Made by a program: the position numbers and the translations under genes. Positions 48,501 to 60,512 of a DNA stretch of 64,000 nucleotides are shown piece after piece (the first letter of the stretch is position 1; each line of letters starts with the position of its first letter). The notes beneath the pieces were generated by a model. The model was not told the origin of the DNA. It worked only from the letters and a program-made list of their open reading frames with translations, and searched no databases. The stretch is from Metallyticus violacea (lineage: Eukaryota; Arthropoda; Insecta; Mantodea; Metallyticidae), in contig CM060840.1 in the NCBI GenBank assembly GCA_030762175.1, forward strand, positions 37,412,501 through 37,476,500, given 5' to 3'.

Positions 48501-49282
48501 CGGGTTCAATAAAATGGAGAAAGCATCCAGAGTGATCTTTATACATATTCTCCCATCCTGAAAATCCAAATTATAGACCCCAACATAATACCGGTTCTTT
48601 GCAGTCTTCTTTCTATTTAAATATAAAACTGATGTAAAGAAACAAGATGCTCATAAATCTATTCTGACACTGAAAATGACATATAAAGTGTGTTAAAATT
48701 ATAACTGACCCTTTTATTTTAATTTAGACTTGACGGTCTCTTATTGCGCATTTTCTCCCTCGAAATAATCTTCTACTCCATTATCTATTGATACAGCTTT
48801 CCAAACAGCGTTTGGCTTCTAATAGCAGACTTTACTGGTTTTAGAGGTTGCGTGAAATTGTCTGTGAATTAGCTTTACCTCTTCAACTGGAATCGAATTT
48901 TCGTTCTTTCGTCGTAGATTTCAGATTGGGGGGGAAAGAAAAAAAAAGGTGGGAGAATATGAAGAGAGAAGAACAACGTATATTTTGAACAAAGATCGCG
49001 AACAAGTAAGGATGAATACGTTGATGCATTATCGTGTTGCCCAACTAATTGTCTCTCCAAAGTAGAGGCAACCTCTTTCTCTTTTATTCTCGAAGACGTC
49101 TGACGACATCTTGATAACACAAACTATTCACAGTGTGACTCTCCTACAGAAACGTAGAAAAAAACCGACAACAACGCTTTGGCGTTTGACTTGTCCTGTC
49201 GAGCACTTTTGAGCTTTGGTGAAGATTTTTCAGTCTATTGTAATGACTGGAGTTTCATGTCAACATCATAAACTGGTAATAA

Positions 49283-49320
<38 letters not shown>

Positions 49321-50061
49321 TTGTTCATAAATGTTGCATCTTCATTAACGCGATCCAAGAACTCTGATTGATCGCGACGCGGTTGTATTTATGTTCTTGT
49401 GTCAACAATTGAGGGATAATTTTGTTGCAACACGATGTATACCAAGATTTTCTGTTAGGATTCATGACATGACTCCACAAAAATGTTACATTCTTCAGAA
49501 GTTTCTGGAACGCAACAGTTTACTTTTATGCATGATCTCATTAATTCTGGACGTGCAGGATACGAATCATCAACTACGCACTCATGAACAAGGCTCAAGT
49601 ATTCCATAAGCTTATTTCATAATCTAATGAGTAAAGGATTTAAGAAGTTTCATGCAAAATTTAATATTAATGATGGTCTATCGTTTCAATAATTGCAGAA
49701 ACGCACAACATTGTTGCAAAGACAGTAGCGTGGAACTCGACTGAAATAAGATAACCCTGCACCACAAACTGAACAAGTCTGGTCATAATCAGGGCTTATA
49801 ATTGCTACTAAGCGCTCTTTACAACGCCACAACTTTTGGTACACGTTTAAAAGTTCAAGTTTTTTAACAGACCTCAATGACTTGTAAAATAATGAAGCAT
49901 CTACATAGAGATGAGAAAGACGTGGCCAGCTTAAAACTGTTACATCTTAAACAGTGGTCTCAGTGTTGTAAAGTTTCGTGCAAATGATAATAATGAAACA
50001 GTAATACAATTGGTGAATATATGAAAAATAGAAGTGGGCAATATTGAACTCTTTGTAGAGC
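45570..50061. other. Sequence with no recognised gene or repeat family
   Basis: The stretch 46500-48260 is less AT-rich than most of the window. It contains a 117-codon plus-strand frame (46788-47141) and adjoining minus-strand frames at 47162-47482 and 47502-47690, none with a domain I recognise. An inverted repeat AGGTGTTTGT/ACAAACACCT lies at about 46530-46611. A T/A-ending sequence CGGACATCCTGTATT at about 47309 resembles a mariner-type terminal repeat. About 48880-49130 is a further minus-strand frame without a known domain. Confidence 0.4.
49286..49316 (+). repeat. (AT)n microsatellite
   Basis: About fifteen AT units. Confidence 0.95.
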
Positions 50062-51240
50062 AAGCTCTTAATTATTCTGAGAATAGAAAGACTTCAGGTT
50101 CAGATACGGCATTGTTAAAGTATTTAACACAGGAAATGAAATTCGCATTACTAGATATATTAAGTCAATTCTGATCGCAAACAAAAAGACAATAGACTGT
50201 AAATATTCCTAATTGTACCTGATTTATAAAAAGACGATAAAGCAAAATTTGGGATTTGTAGAGGTACTAGGCTGCTTACAACATATATGCAACAATTTTG
50301 AACAAAACATTTAGTAATGTAGTAAAGATAATTCTTCTGAAAAGGAATCAGGATTTATGAAAGAAATATTATGCAACGACTTTGAAATAAAATACAAAGA
50401 AAGATGGAATGAAAAAACGAAAAAAAAAAATGAATTAAAGCGTCTGATAAAGTTGATAGAAATAAATTATGGGATATAATAAGCCACAGATGAATTCTTA
50501 AGCATACTATTGAAATATTTTTTTTTGAAAAATACAAATGAATATGTGAAAAAAAAAATGGAACAACAAATCATTATATTGGAGTAAGGCAAGAGTGTTG
50601 GATACTGTCCACTGTTTTCAAATAAGTTTAGATAATATAATTTAGAAATGAAAAATACGATTAGTATTAACCAATACCAAATGAATTCCTTAGACAGTAT
50701 TTTATTACAATGAATAACAGTATAATCATTTTAGAATGAAGATATACTTTAAATCACGTTATTTTAAATGCATAAAAAATTGACGAACATAATTTTAATA
50801 TATCGCTAATTAACTAAGTCATGGCATTTCAAGAATCTTACGCTCTAAGCCTAGTATCAAATAATTACAATATAACAGAACAAGTAAGCAGTTTTAAGAT
50901 TTTAGGATGCTCACTTCATAAACAATGGAAAAGGATATTTAAAATAGAACCGAAATATCCTCAAAATGTGAAGACAAATAAGGGTACTTTAAGAAACGAA
51001 AATAAGAAAAACACATTAATAACATTTTATTACAATGACAGTTTGGAGCTATATATAGCAATGTAATATACGCAATACCTGCCAGGAATAAAAGCAAATA
51101 ACTTATAGACAGTGGAAATGAAGGTTATGGGATCGGTTTTATAAGTAACTAGAGAATGTGACTAAGAAATAAAGATACACGAGAACAATTAAACATATGC
51201 AGTAAAAAGGACCAAATACAATATTACAGGTAAAAGTGAC
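50062..51240 (+). pseudogene. LINE reverse transcriptase remnant
   Basis: Pieces occur in LINE order across shifting frames. They are 'ALNYSENRKTSGSDTALLKY' (the A-x-x-x-L-K-N-x-K-A-P-G-x-D block), 'KKDDKAKFGICRGTRLLTTY' (YKKGDK...NYRGITLL), 'GVRQECWILSTVF' at 50581 (GVRQGC-x-LSP-x-LF), 'MAFQESYAL' and 'TEQVSSFKILGCSLHKQW' at 50821 on (EQVxxFxYLGC), then 'TLRNENKKNTLITFYYND', and finally 'VEMKVMGSVL'. These span the reverse transcriptase fingers, palm and thumb, which copy LINE RNA into DNA at the insertion site. The FADD/YADD catalytic block is not recognisable. Stops are abundant, so it is dead and old. Confidence 0.72.
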
Positions 51241-51942
51241 CACAACCAGTAAATTCGAATAAAATATTCAAGTTTTTCAAAACAAATTTTGCCCTACATA
51301 CCTAAATGGAAACGAAATAGTGGAGAATCAAGGAAAAGAATAACTATTTGCAGCTTGCAACTAGCCTTTTATTTTCCAATTTGTTTCAAGTATTGTCTCT
51401 CAGACTTTTGACACTGGATGTTAAAAGCATACAAAGTTTTAATACTTTTATTATAATTGTAAAGTTAGGCTAGAACTGTATAAACCATATTAAAACAATA
51501 CCCAAATTAAGTTCGACATAATTTTTCTTCAGGTAATGTATTTTTTTCATTTATTTATTTATGTATATATTTTATTGATTTATTCTTGTACAGTTAAGGC
51601 CATTAGGTTTCCTCTTCGACTCTACAAATCCAGCAATAATTACATTAGGTTATACCAACAATGTTACAATCATAACATTGACAGTACCGTGGACAATACT
51701 CGTGTATATATTAAGTCAACCAATGTAATACATGACTTAGATAAATAAATGTATGCTAATAGATAAATATAGACAATGAAAAATATTAACTTAACAAGAA
51801 GAAAAAAAATAAAAAGAGCAATAATACACAACAGGTACAACAATGACAATTTATATACATATCAGCTCATGTAAATCCTGAAAGTGGAAATAAATATACG
51901 AGCAAAGCATAAAATTAAAAATCCTAACAATACTAGGAAAGA
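51241..51942. other. AT-rich sequence
   Basis: The first bases may be the decayed 3' end of the LINE remnant. No gene is recognised. Confidence 0.45.
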
Positions 51943-52224
51943 ATGAATGAATAGTGTTTAACGCCCGTTTTTGCTACAGAGGCACCACAGGCGATGGACA
52001 CTGATGATAGATGAGATGAAATGATATATTGGGAAAGGATTTATTTTTAAGGAAGGAATCGTTCCAGGCCTAAGTTTAGGGTACCTCCCCGGCATTTGCC
52101 ATTTATGAGGACTGAGGAAAACCTGGAAAAAACCTCAGTCAGGAAGGACGGTCCTGGCGGTATTCGAACCCAGACCTCCCGCTCACGAGTCCGAGACTTA
52201 ACGACCTCGGCCATCCGTGGCGGT
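51943..52224 (-). mobile_element. SINE family A, copy 7 (full length)
   Basis: On the minus strand: CCGCCACGGATGGCCGAGGTC, GTTAAGTCTCGGACTCGTGA, a B box region TCTGGGTTCGAATACCGCC, then CCTGACTGAGGTTTTTTCCA, AAATGCCGGGGAGGTACCC, TTAGGCCTGGAACGATTCC and the tail ending GGGCGTTAAACACTATTCATTC. The diagnostic 'GTCTCGGACTC' and 'GAATACCG' changes are shared with copy 1 at 778-1034, suggesting one source subfamily. Perfect 12 bp duplications TACTAGGAAAGA lie at 51931-51942 and 52225-52236. Confidence 0.95.
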
Positions 52225-52236
52225 TACTAGGAAAGA

Positions 52237-54691
52237 GGTAGTAACATTTATGGTAGTAATAACAATAATAGAATGAATAATTCTACAGCAGGATAAAGCA
52301 AATAAATACATGTATTGTAACATAAGAAATCTAAATTTAGAGTAATCCATATTTCTAATAACATTAAACAATTTCTTATAAAATTCTCCTAAGTTCGGCA
52401 GTCTCTAACATGTATGTACTATGTTGAAAATTTGCAATACATATTTCCATTTTATAACTTCTGAAGCAAATATAAATGCAGATCTACAGATGGTAAAATA
52501 TTCAACAAACAAAAACATATTAGAAATCAAATAAATATATCCCTACAGTTTCTTTTACAAATGTATAAATTCTGTTCTTGGCTATAAATCCATATTTTCT
52601 TTAGTATACTTTTCCTTGTGTCAGTGAAAGCATACTATTAATAAATTGGTGTAGAACATAAATAATAGCAAAATTAATCCCATGGAACATTAGCAAATCG
52701 ATTACTCAAAATGGTAAAATACAACAATGATATATTTAATCTTGTGTTGTTGTTTATGGGCATAAAAGGACAAAATATAAATATAAAAGATTTCATACAA
52801 CTTCAAAAGTTGTTTAATATCTCTTAATTTCTGTTCTGTATTACGAATACTTTCCATCCCAAAGTATCGTGTGAATATTATCGTATTGAAAATTTGTATA
52901 TTAATTTAAGCTGTTTGGAATAATGGTTATATGTTCTAGTAGTTGTGTAAATAAATATAGCTTACTGCATATTCTAGCTGAAAGCAATCTCAAGAATGCA
53001 AATAAAGTGCAGTTGTTCAAACATTTACAATTACAAGAGTAACCATTTATTTTTAAACCAATGGAACATTCAAAAGCTTGGACTTCTGAATAATAAACAT
53101 TACTTTTCCATAGAGGCTGTAAAATATAGACAAATTATTTTGTATAAGCAATGAATTTATGGAAGTATTGCCAATTGCATAAAACAGTTGAGTTAAAGTA
53201 ACTATAAAAATGGTATGTTCAAATATCCATGAAAGATTCTAAAAGAGTTTTCCACAATTCCACAATTTTCCTTCCCTTCGCAGCGATGAGAAAGGGGTTG
53301 AGTCTAGTGTTAAATATCCCCCTCCTTGCTCTTGAGATGATCCCGCTCTCTTGAAGTTTCAATCGCAGGAAAAGCAGCGCTTGAAGTGCCACTCATAGAC
53401 CAGACTTCAACATTTAATAATTACTTCATTTTGTAACTTCTCTATCGCCCACTCAAGTGAAGTTTCTGCAGGAAGCGATGGGCAGACTCGCATGAACAGT
53501 ACTGAACTAGGGTAGAGTTTTAAGGCCTGTGGAAAACCTTATGGCATTGTACACCTTAGCTGTAATAGTTCTATGTGTAGAAAATACTTTTAAGGATAAC
53601 ATAGAGGGAAATATTGTGAGAATTAAATGACTTAATCTAAAAACATATGGGGTTTTCAAAGCGCTATAGAAGTGTTTTTGTTTTAAAATAAAACTCCTCG
53701 TCTAGTATAAAAATTTTAATCTACTTAATTTATTAAAATGAATAAATAAAATAAAAGGTTTTAAACATTTTATTAATCCCTTCAAAATAATAAATATTGC
53801 ATGTTCGTTTATAAACATCTATGATAACATTTGTCTGAATTTATCTTAGTACTACATATCTGAAACGCACATTTTGCATGGTTAATTATATGCTATTTTT
53901 TAGAAAATATATGCATATCTCGGAACAAAATTTTTCCATTTAAATTAAACAATTAGTAAAATTTTATCAGATGAAAAAGTATTTAAATATCTTCTTAAAA
54001 GTTGCACATATGTTTCTCTGATTCACCACATGGCTGCCAGGTTTCTATTGCATTGACTTTCAAAGCTGAAGATGATGTTAATGACTAAATTTGATACACA
54101 GCTGCAAAATAGGAAAATGTGCCTTATTCAACCTTTTAATAGGAAATGGAAACAAAAACTATGAACATTGATGCTACCGTTTCGAAAAGCTAAAATAGAA
54201 ACTAAGTTTGTCCATGTTTGGAACTACTTAGAAATCGTGCACAAAGAATCTGTTAAACCCAGTCTGTTTTACGATTCTGTAAAAGGTGGAACAATGATCG
54301 GTAAAAAGTTTGACTTAGAGTAATGTTAAATCCGGATAAGGTATTAGAGAAGGTATTAATAAGCCAGATAAGAGATAACAAGATAATAAAACGAATAAAA
54401 TAGATACCAGAAGAAAGGAGGAAGCAACGTAGACGGAACGATGAAAAATAAGTATGAAGTAATTAGAGCGCATTTGATACAGAGATACTAAAATTGAAAT
54501 ATCAAAATACTTACAATTTAAAAATCTAATGTATATATAGTCGCTGTTAAAAATATATAACGCTTTTAGCAGTCACTTTGGTTGATAATACTTTAAGGAA
54601 AACCTGTAATAAAATTATGTTAAACATTTAACATTTTCGATGTTTTAATTTGTTTTGTGACGCTCAGGATTAATTTAAACATATAGTTTAT
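52237..54691. other. AT-rich sequence with no recognised gene
   Basis: About 53270-53530 is less AT-rich but has no sustained open frame or recognised repeat. The final few hundred bases may be further LINE 5' sequence too decayed to read. Confidence 0.45.
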
Positions 54692-55560
54692 AATTATCTG
54701 GATATAAGTTTCCTAAATATAGATCATAAATTATACACATACATTATAAATACAACCATAACAAAAAGTATTATTAAAAACCAAAAGGGCTTTAGAAAAT
54801 GACATTCGAGAATCCAATTTAGAAACTTATGTAGTTTTCGTCGGTCTAGAAAAAGCGTTCGGTATTATATGTAGGGTATAGTTCTGAATAATCTAATAAA
54901 GAATATATCAAACTTTTTATAGATATACTGAAAACATATAGAAACAAACAAACATAAATATTGTATTAGGAAATGTACGAATATCAGGAAAATGATTATT
55001 AATAAAGGTTTAAAATAGGAATTGCCTCCGCTTTATCTTATAATCTATATGGACAATATTTTCGGAAAAGTAAAATACCGAATGAAATATAATTAATTAC
55101 AAACAATTCCATGATTATGCTACTGTTTTAAAAGTAATTATAATAATTATAATAACCACGTATGAATTTCAAATATTAAATCAAAAGTAACTTCAATATA
55201 TCAACAAAAAATAGAATATTATCGCTTTTAAAGGAAAATGTATAATAAGATCAAAGATCAAAGATAAATAATGAAGTGTTAGAACAGATCGGAAATGTGA
55301 ACTCCGCATTAACGTTACATACAAAAATGACAGTTAAAAAACAAAGAAAAAAATTAAATATATTTCAATTCATATGTAGAGTAATATCAAAAATATGAAA
55401 AAGCCTAACCCGGGAAGAAACAAATGTGAAGATTTATAAGTCATAAATATGCCAATTACATTATATGTCTAAGATAGTTGTACTATAAAAAGATCAATAT
55501 GTTATAACAGTAAAGAGATTTTCCAGGTTAGACAAAATAAAAAAATAAGAAAAGATTTAG
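54692..55560 (+). pseudogene. LINE reverse transcriptase remnant, second copy of the 50 kb family
   Basis: Reading with frameshifts gives 'NYLDISFLNIDHKLYTYI' (NYRGISLLNxxYKLY), 'IKNQKGFRK' (xQxGFRKG), 'LETYVVFVGLEKAFGI' (the LYxxFVDLEKAFD palm block; the catalytic Asp is read here as Gly), 'NKGLK' stop 'ELPPLYLIIYMDNIFG' (GLKQGCPLSPYLF) at about 55001-55060, then 'VLEQIGNVNSAL', 'LNIFQFICRVIS' and 'SLTREETNVKIYKS'. All steps match the palm-to-thumb order. The family resemblance to 50062-51240 is strongest in the thumb. The many stops mark an old dead copy. Confidence 0.7.
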
Positions 55561-57840
55561 AAATACTTTCATGCAATAAAACAATATTACGATATAATAA
55601 AAAGTGAATTAATCATACCAACAATACGCTTAAACCTTTTGATAGGAATTTGCTAAGCTGCAGTATAAAATTTTAAATATGGATTGTAGTTGCCTTTACA
55701 CTTTTCCATTTAATATTTTAGCACATTTAAAGTTATTCTTATATAAACATAATTTGAAGAAATTATATTCATTGGTGTAGACTACTTACAACAAAGTTTC
55801 GATATAAAATGAAATTAAGAGTAATTCAGAATTGAAGGATTTTAAAACTACAATATAGGCCCACCTTAAATTAAGATTTTATGTTTAATATAAAGCAGAT
55901 TAATGCAGTTTAAACTGTTATATCATAATATTTCTCATGTTCTCATGAGCTGAAAATTTGCCATATATTCGTTAAATTGAGGCACATATCTAAACTCAGA
56001 TCAATATCATATGTTTGTAATTTTACAATGTTGTTTAAGCAAATAGAACACAAATATTTCTTTGTCGTTCGAAATTTTACCCTTATCCTATATGTAAAAC
56101 ATTTATAAATTGTAGGTTTTACATACAACAAACAGCTTTTACATGGTAACCTTGTAATCCCTTTTTCCAAACATTTCTATTCCTGGTCACAAGTCCCGTT
56201 GTCTCTTTAAATGCTTCGGACCAAAGTATTCTGAATCTTCGTACAGTCGTGGGCTCCAGCATTGTCGTTGCATAGGACCATCTGGAGTCATTAAAGATTT
56301 CATATGTGACATCACTTGCAATTGTTCTTCTGCAGTTTATACTACAACTCTTGTTAACACTTTCCTCGCATCTCGCATTTGCCATTTGTTTACATTTTAG
56401 ACGTTAGTGTATATTTTCAATTTAGTACATATTTTTGCTCATTTGTTATTTTGCTTTCTTTTTACTCTTACCGCACATGAAGGAAGTAAACATTTGCTAA
56501 ATCTAAAATTGTCGAACTAACATGAACTATGAAGTACGAGTAAATTTAGACTTTCCAAATTCCGCTTTCTCATTTAATTGTACAAATAAAAAGAAAAGTA
56601 AAGGGAAATCTCATATCACTAATGGAGAAATCATGCGTTAGTTTTCAGAAGAACTGTAAATTTGTAAGATATGAATAAAACTCAAAAAGCTTTTTGTAAA
56701 AATGAAAGTTTTTCAGTACCAGAAACACAACGAAAATTACAAAAAGTAAAAATTTTTTTACGATCTTAACTAAATTTTTAATATTTTCAGATGATAAAAC
56801 TAATATGTTAGGCAGTTTAACGTTTCAGTTTTAGTCTGTACATTTCAATGCACATATTTCAGAGCATATATTTTGTACACTTTAGATATATAGTATATAT
56901 ACTTCTCCAGTTTAGCTGTAAGCTGTAGCTTTCCTATCAATCTATTTCATCAACTTAAAAATGCTCATTCTTTTCCATTGTTAGTTTTATTCATAAATTA
57001 AAGTCCCCTAAACTTTTTCATAGAAGTACTTTCTGAGCAACTCATGGAGAATGTTTGTGTTTCAAACAATAATGAGGATAGACACGTGTTTCTCAATAGC
57101 TGTCTAGCCAACAGCTTCATCGCAGAAATGCACATGAAAGAAACTGCGTGTGCAATACCCTTAAGAATGAGCACGTGCATTCACAAGCGTGGCAATATCA
57201 TACGCTGAAGAACATGTGCGGTTCCCATGTGCTTTATCTCTCTTAACGCATGATGTGGGGCGGCTTAGTCGCTTTCTGATATGTGAGGGGCTCATCATAG
57301 CAGCAACTGGGGTTTTAAGTACTGAGGCTAACACTCTGATGAACCTTTTCTTCGCCAGCAGCAGCTGTACGTAAGATAGGGTTAAATTCAAAGTTAGATA
57401 CTTTTGTCTCGAAGCAGCATACCCGAAAATTCTCCTCGTGTTTTTTCCAGCATGAGAACAATCGGATGTTTTTGACGTGTTGGAAGGTGAATACATACAA
57501 AATATCTTATATATATCTTAAATATATCTTAAAACTTAAAGGGTAGGAATTGCTTCTATAATAACTTTTTATCTTTGTCAGCAGTAAGGGTGAAACCTAT
57601 CGGTCTATTTCTGCTGCGCTAAAGATTAGTGGAGACAATCTTAAGCCTGATTCCCTAATTGAGCATCAATTAGCATTCTCATCCAAGTAATTTAAAGGTA
57701 TTAAAAGGCACGATCCCATCAAATTAAAGGGACTCGCTTATGCGCCGCACAGTTCCGCGGTCAGACATAACACATTTGCCCACTAAGTTCGGTATACAAA
57801 GTCACTCATCATACAAGTCAGCGGAGAAGCGTCTTTCTCA
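55561..57840. other. AT-rich sequence with GC-richer frames, no recognised gene
   Basis: Minus-strand frames at 56119-56385 and 57161-57496, and a plus-strand frame at 57740 on, have mixed composition but no domain I recognise. About 57000-57470 is the least AT-rich part and may hold an unrecognised element. Confidence 0.4.
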
Positions 57841-57956
57841 CAAAGAACATGTCACTACACTCATATCGAAATATGCCTCAACTATTTTCCTGTGTCATCT
57901 GTGTGCTATAAGATGCCTATGTTCCAAAAATGAGTTGTTGTTTTCAACTGGAAGTA
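57841..57956 (+). repeat. Left arm of a long imperfect inverted repeat
   Basis: This segment (containing ATTTTCCTGTGTCATCTGTG and TCAACTGGAAGTA) matches the minus strand of 59011-59129 (ATTTTCCTGTGTCATCTATG, TCAGCTGGAAGTA), at roughly 80% by eye. The arms are about 1.05 kb apart and face each other. The pair may be two insertions of one dispersed repeat or the ends of an old foldback-type element. Confidence 0.7.
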
Positions 57957-58133
57957 CACTTAAAATTAGTTGACAAATTCTTGAAATATATAGGAAACAT
58001 AACACGTGACTGCAGAGAAGAAATTGGACAACCCTGGGGGGTGACAGTCTTTCGTCCGCATGTGCATAACAATATTATTGCCGCTCACATCGTATAACCC
58101 CTGGTATCAAAGAGGCGGCAAACTTTTGATAAT

Positions 58134-58381
58134 TGAGTAGTGTTTAACGTCCGTTTTTACTACTGAGGCACCATAGGCGGTGGACACTGGTGATACATGA
58201 GATGAAATGACATTGGGAAAGGATTTTTTTAAGGAAGATATTTCCCCGGCATTTGCCATTTATGAGGACTGAGGAAAACCTGGAAAAACCTCAGTTAGGG
58301 AGGACGGTCCTGGCGGGATTCGAACCCCAGACCTCCCACTCACGAGTCCACGCCTTAACGGCCTCGGCCACCCGTGGCGGT
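58134..58381 (-). mobile_element. SINE family A, copy 8 (perfect 15 bp duplications)
   Basis: On the minus strand: CCGCCACGGGTGGCCGAGGCC, GTTAAGGCGTGGACTCGTGA, a B box in GGGTTCGAATCCCGCCAGGA, CCTAACTGAGGTTTTTCCAG, AAATGCCGGGGAAATATC, and the tail ending GGACGTTAAACACTACTC. The segment TTCCAGGCCTAAGTTTAGG is missing. The 15 bp duplication CAAACTTTTGATAAT is perfect at 58119-58133 and 58382-58396. It lies between the arms of the inverted repeat at 57841-57956 and 59011-59129. Confidence 0.96.
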
Positions 58382-58465
58382 CAAACTTTTGATAATGACT
58401 GTTACTCGATATCCCAACAATAACACTGACAAACTCTCATACAGCTGTACGCTTATTTACTGTTT

Positions 58466-58723
58466 ATCCTAGACTGTTATTGGCTGAAGTTAAAATATTA
58501 TTGTTGCGATAGGACAGAGAAACTCTATCGTTAAACAATTTCTCTCAAAGGCTCTGAGGAAAACGTAGCAACTATAGGCTGCCATAACATCACTCCACGT
58601 GGAGCAAATATATCTGGTGTTACATCCTAGACTAGCATTAGTTTAAGCTAAAATATTATTGGTGTGGTATGATAGAGAATTTCTATCACGTAATTATCAA
58701 CGGCTCTGAAAAAAAATACGGCG
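58466..58723 (+). repeat. Diverged tandem duplication, period 158 bp
   Basis: ATCCTAGACTGTTATTGGCT at 58466 recurs as ATCCTAGACTAGCATTAGTT at 58624, followed in both by TAAAATATTATTG / TAAAATATTATTGG, an AGAGAAACTCTATC-like block and GGCTCTGA. Roughly 100 bases of each unit align. It lies inside the inverted-repeat structure, as subterminal repeats do in some DNA transposons. Confidence 0.6.
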
Positions 58724-59010
58724 GCGCAATTGTTACTTATTCAAAGTAAGCCGGTTATTTACACGGTGAACGCGGCAATTATGAGAATGTGAAAATGACG
58801 CGATTATTTGTTGTGCATAGTACCGAAAGAATTCGTGTTCTAATCACTGCATCAAAACCAATCACCTTTGTTTTGCCTTCTCCCTGCAAGACACTAACGG
58901 GGACGGTCGATCGTCTCCGCGCATTCGGAACGCCCGGCTGCAGTTAAGAGATGTCCAAATCTTAATCTTCCACTGCAACTACAAGACATTTTTCCAGTTT
59001 CGACCTCGGA

Positions 59011-59129
59011 TACTTCCAGCTGAAAATAGCAGCTCATTTTTAGAACACAAGAATTCTTATAGCACATAGATGACACAGGAAAATTGTTGAGGTGTGTTTC
59101 AATATGAGTGTATTGACATGCTCCTTGTC
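59011..59129 (-). repeat. Right arm of the long imperfect inverted repeat
   Basis: This is the reverse-complement partner of 57841-57956; see that entry. The minus-strand frame beginning at 59076 is a product of this arm. Confidence 0.7.
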
Positions 59130-60512
59130 AGTTGTGAGTGTGTATGTCATCGGCAATTTACTACAGAACAAAGGGTTTCCATTTGTTGCAAATTTATATT
59201 ATTATTACGTATCTTTACGTAGAATTGGGCTGTAACACGCCATGTCACTTAATAATCACAGGCTTTTTGTGGACACCTGTAGTTTAAATTTATGTTTTAA
59301 CACTATATTCCAAGCCTTTTATTGAAAAGGTACAGAGATGTATGCTATTTTAAAGTATTGACAAAGGACAGTAGATATTTGTTCCATTGAGTAGCATTTG
59401 TTTCTGTCCATAAGTTACATCGAGAACGCGAGTTGTAAAGCGTTTATTATTCCATCTTGTGCTATAGTGATAATTTTCAAAAGAACGTATATCATACAAC
59501 TGACTACCAACGCATATAAAACTCTTTGACAAACGAATGGAACAGCTAGATGATTATCTGAAACTAAAGTAAGTTTTTCCAAACACTCTTCCTGGTGTGG
59601 TAGTTTTCTTCCAAGCACATCCATGTGTAACAAGCCTTTCAAATGATAATAAGCTTCACATGTGTGTGCTAAATGAAGCAGCTCCTTTTGTTAGGGTTCT
59701 CCGCACCATATTGTTCGATATATCGATTTCTACAGTATCACAAAAGCATCCATAGTCTTGCTCGTTAACTCCACAGTTCGTTCAATTGAGTGCAGGACCA
59801 GCCATTTAGTTTAACTAATGAGGAGGTTGGGTTCCTTATTAATGGTTTGCTAGCAGGGAGTTTGTTTATAAGTTAATATTTTGCCAATACTCTCATTGTG
59901 ATTAAATCTAAATACGTGCAGCGCACACATAATTCTGCTAGGTGTAGTTAATTAAGTTGATTTTGATATGTGAATTTGCCCAAATGTGCCTCTTTCCCTC
60001 TCTTCATCTCTCTTCTGCTCTCATCTTTCTCTCCTTCCTTAACATGCCTGCTAATTTTCCTCCCTCATTTTAATGACTCCAATGCGATTGTTTTGTACAG
60101 TAATATTGCTGAATGATGTATTAGAGTCTGAGGAGGGCATATCAAATTAGTTATTATAGATACAACAATAGATAATGAACCTCTATGTTGGATGATCTGA
60201 AAGAGCGAATGGTCTACTAATAACGTAGTTTTCCTGTTGATTCTTTCTGATCTGATGCCTTTGCAGTTTTCTTCTGTTTATACTCAAATTTCAGTCTTGT
60301 AATTCATGAAGCACTCTAAAATTTTAACAATGTAGAAATGCGTATGAAAGTGAATGCGTTTAAGATAGCCGTTACTATTCTTTGATGTATTTGATTTGGT
60401 TCTTTGCTGTTGATGTCAAAAACTGCCTAAAAATCCTAATTCTATCTTCGATCTCTTAGAAGAAGTCCTAAATGCATATTATTTTATTTAGAAACGTTTC
60501 ACTTAGGCTCTA
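59130..60512. other. AT-rich sequence with no recognised gene
   Basis: Minus-strand frames at 59350-59642 overlap each other and look mildly protein-like ('YDIRSFENYHYSTRWNNK'), but I cannot assign them. They may be a decayed element. Confidence 0.4.
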
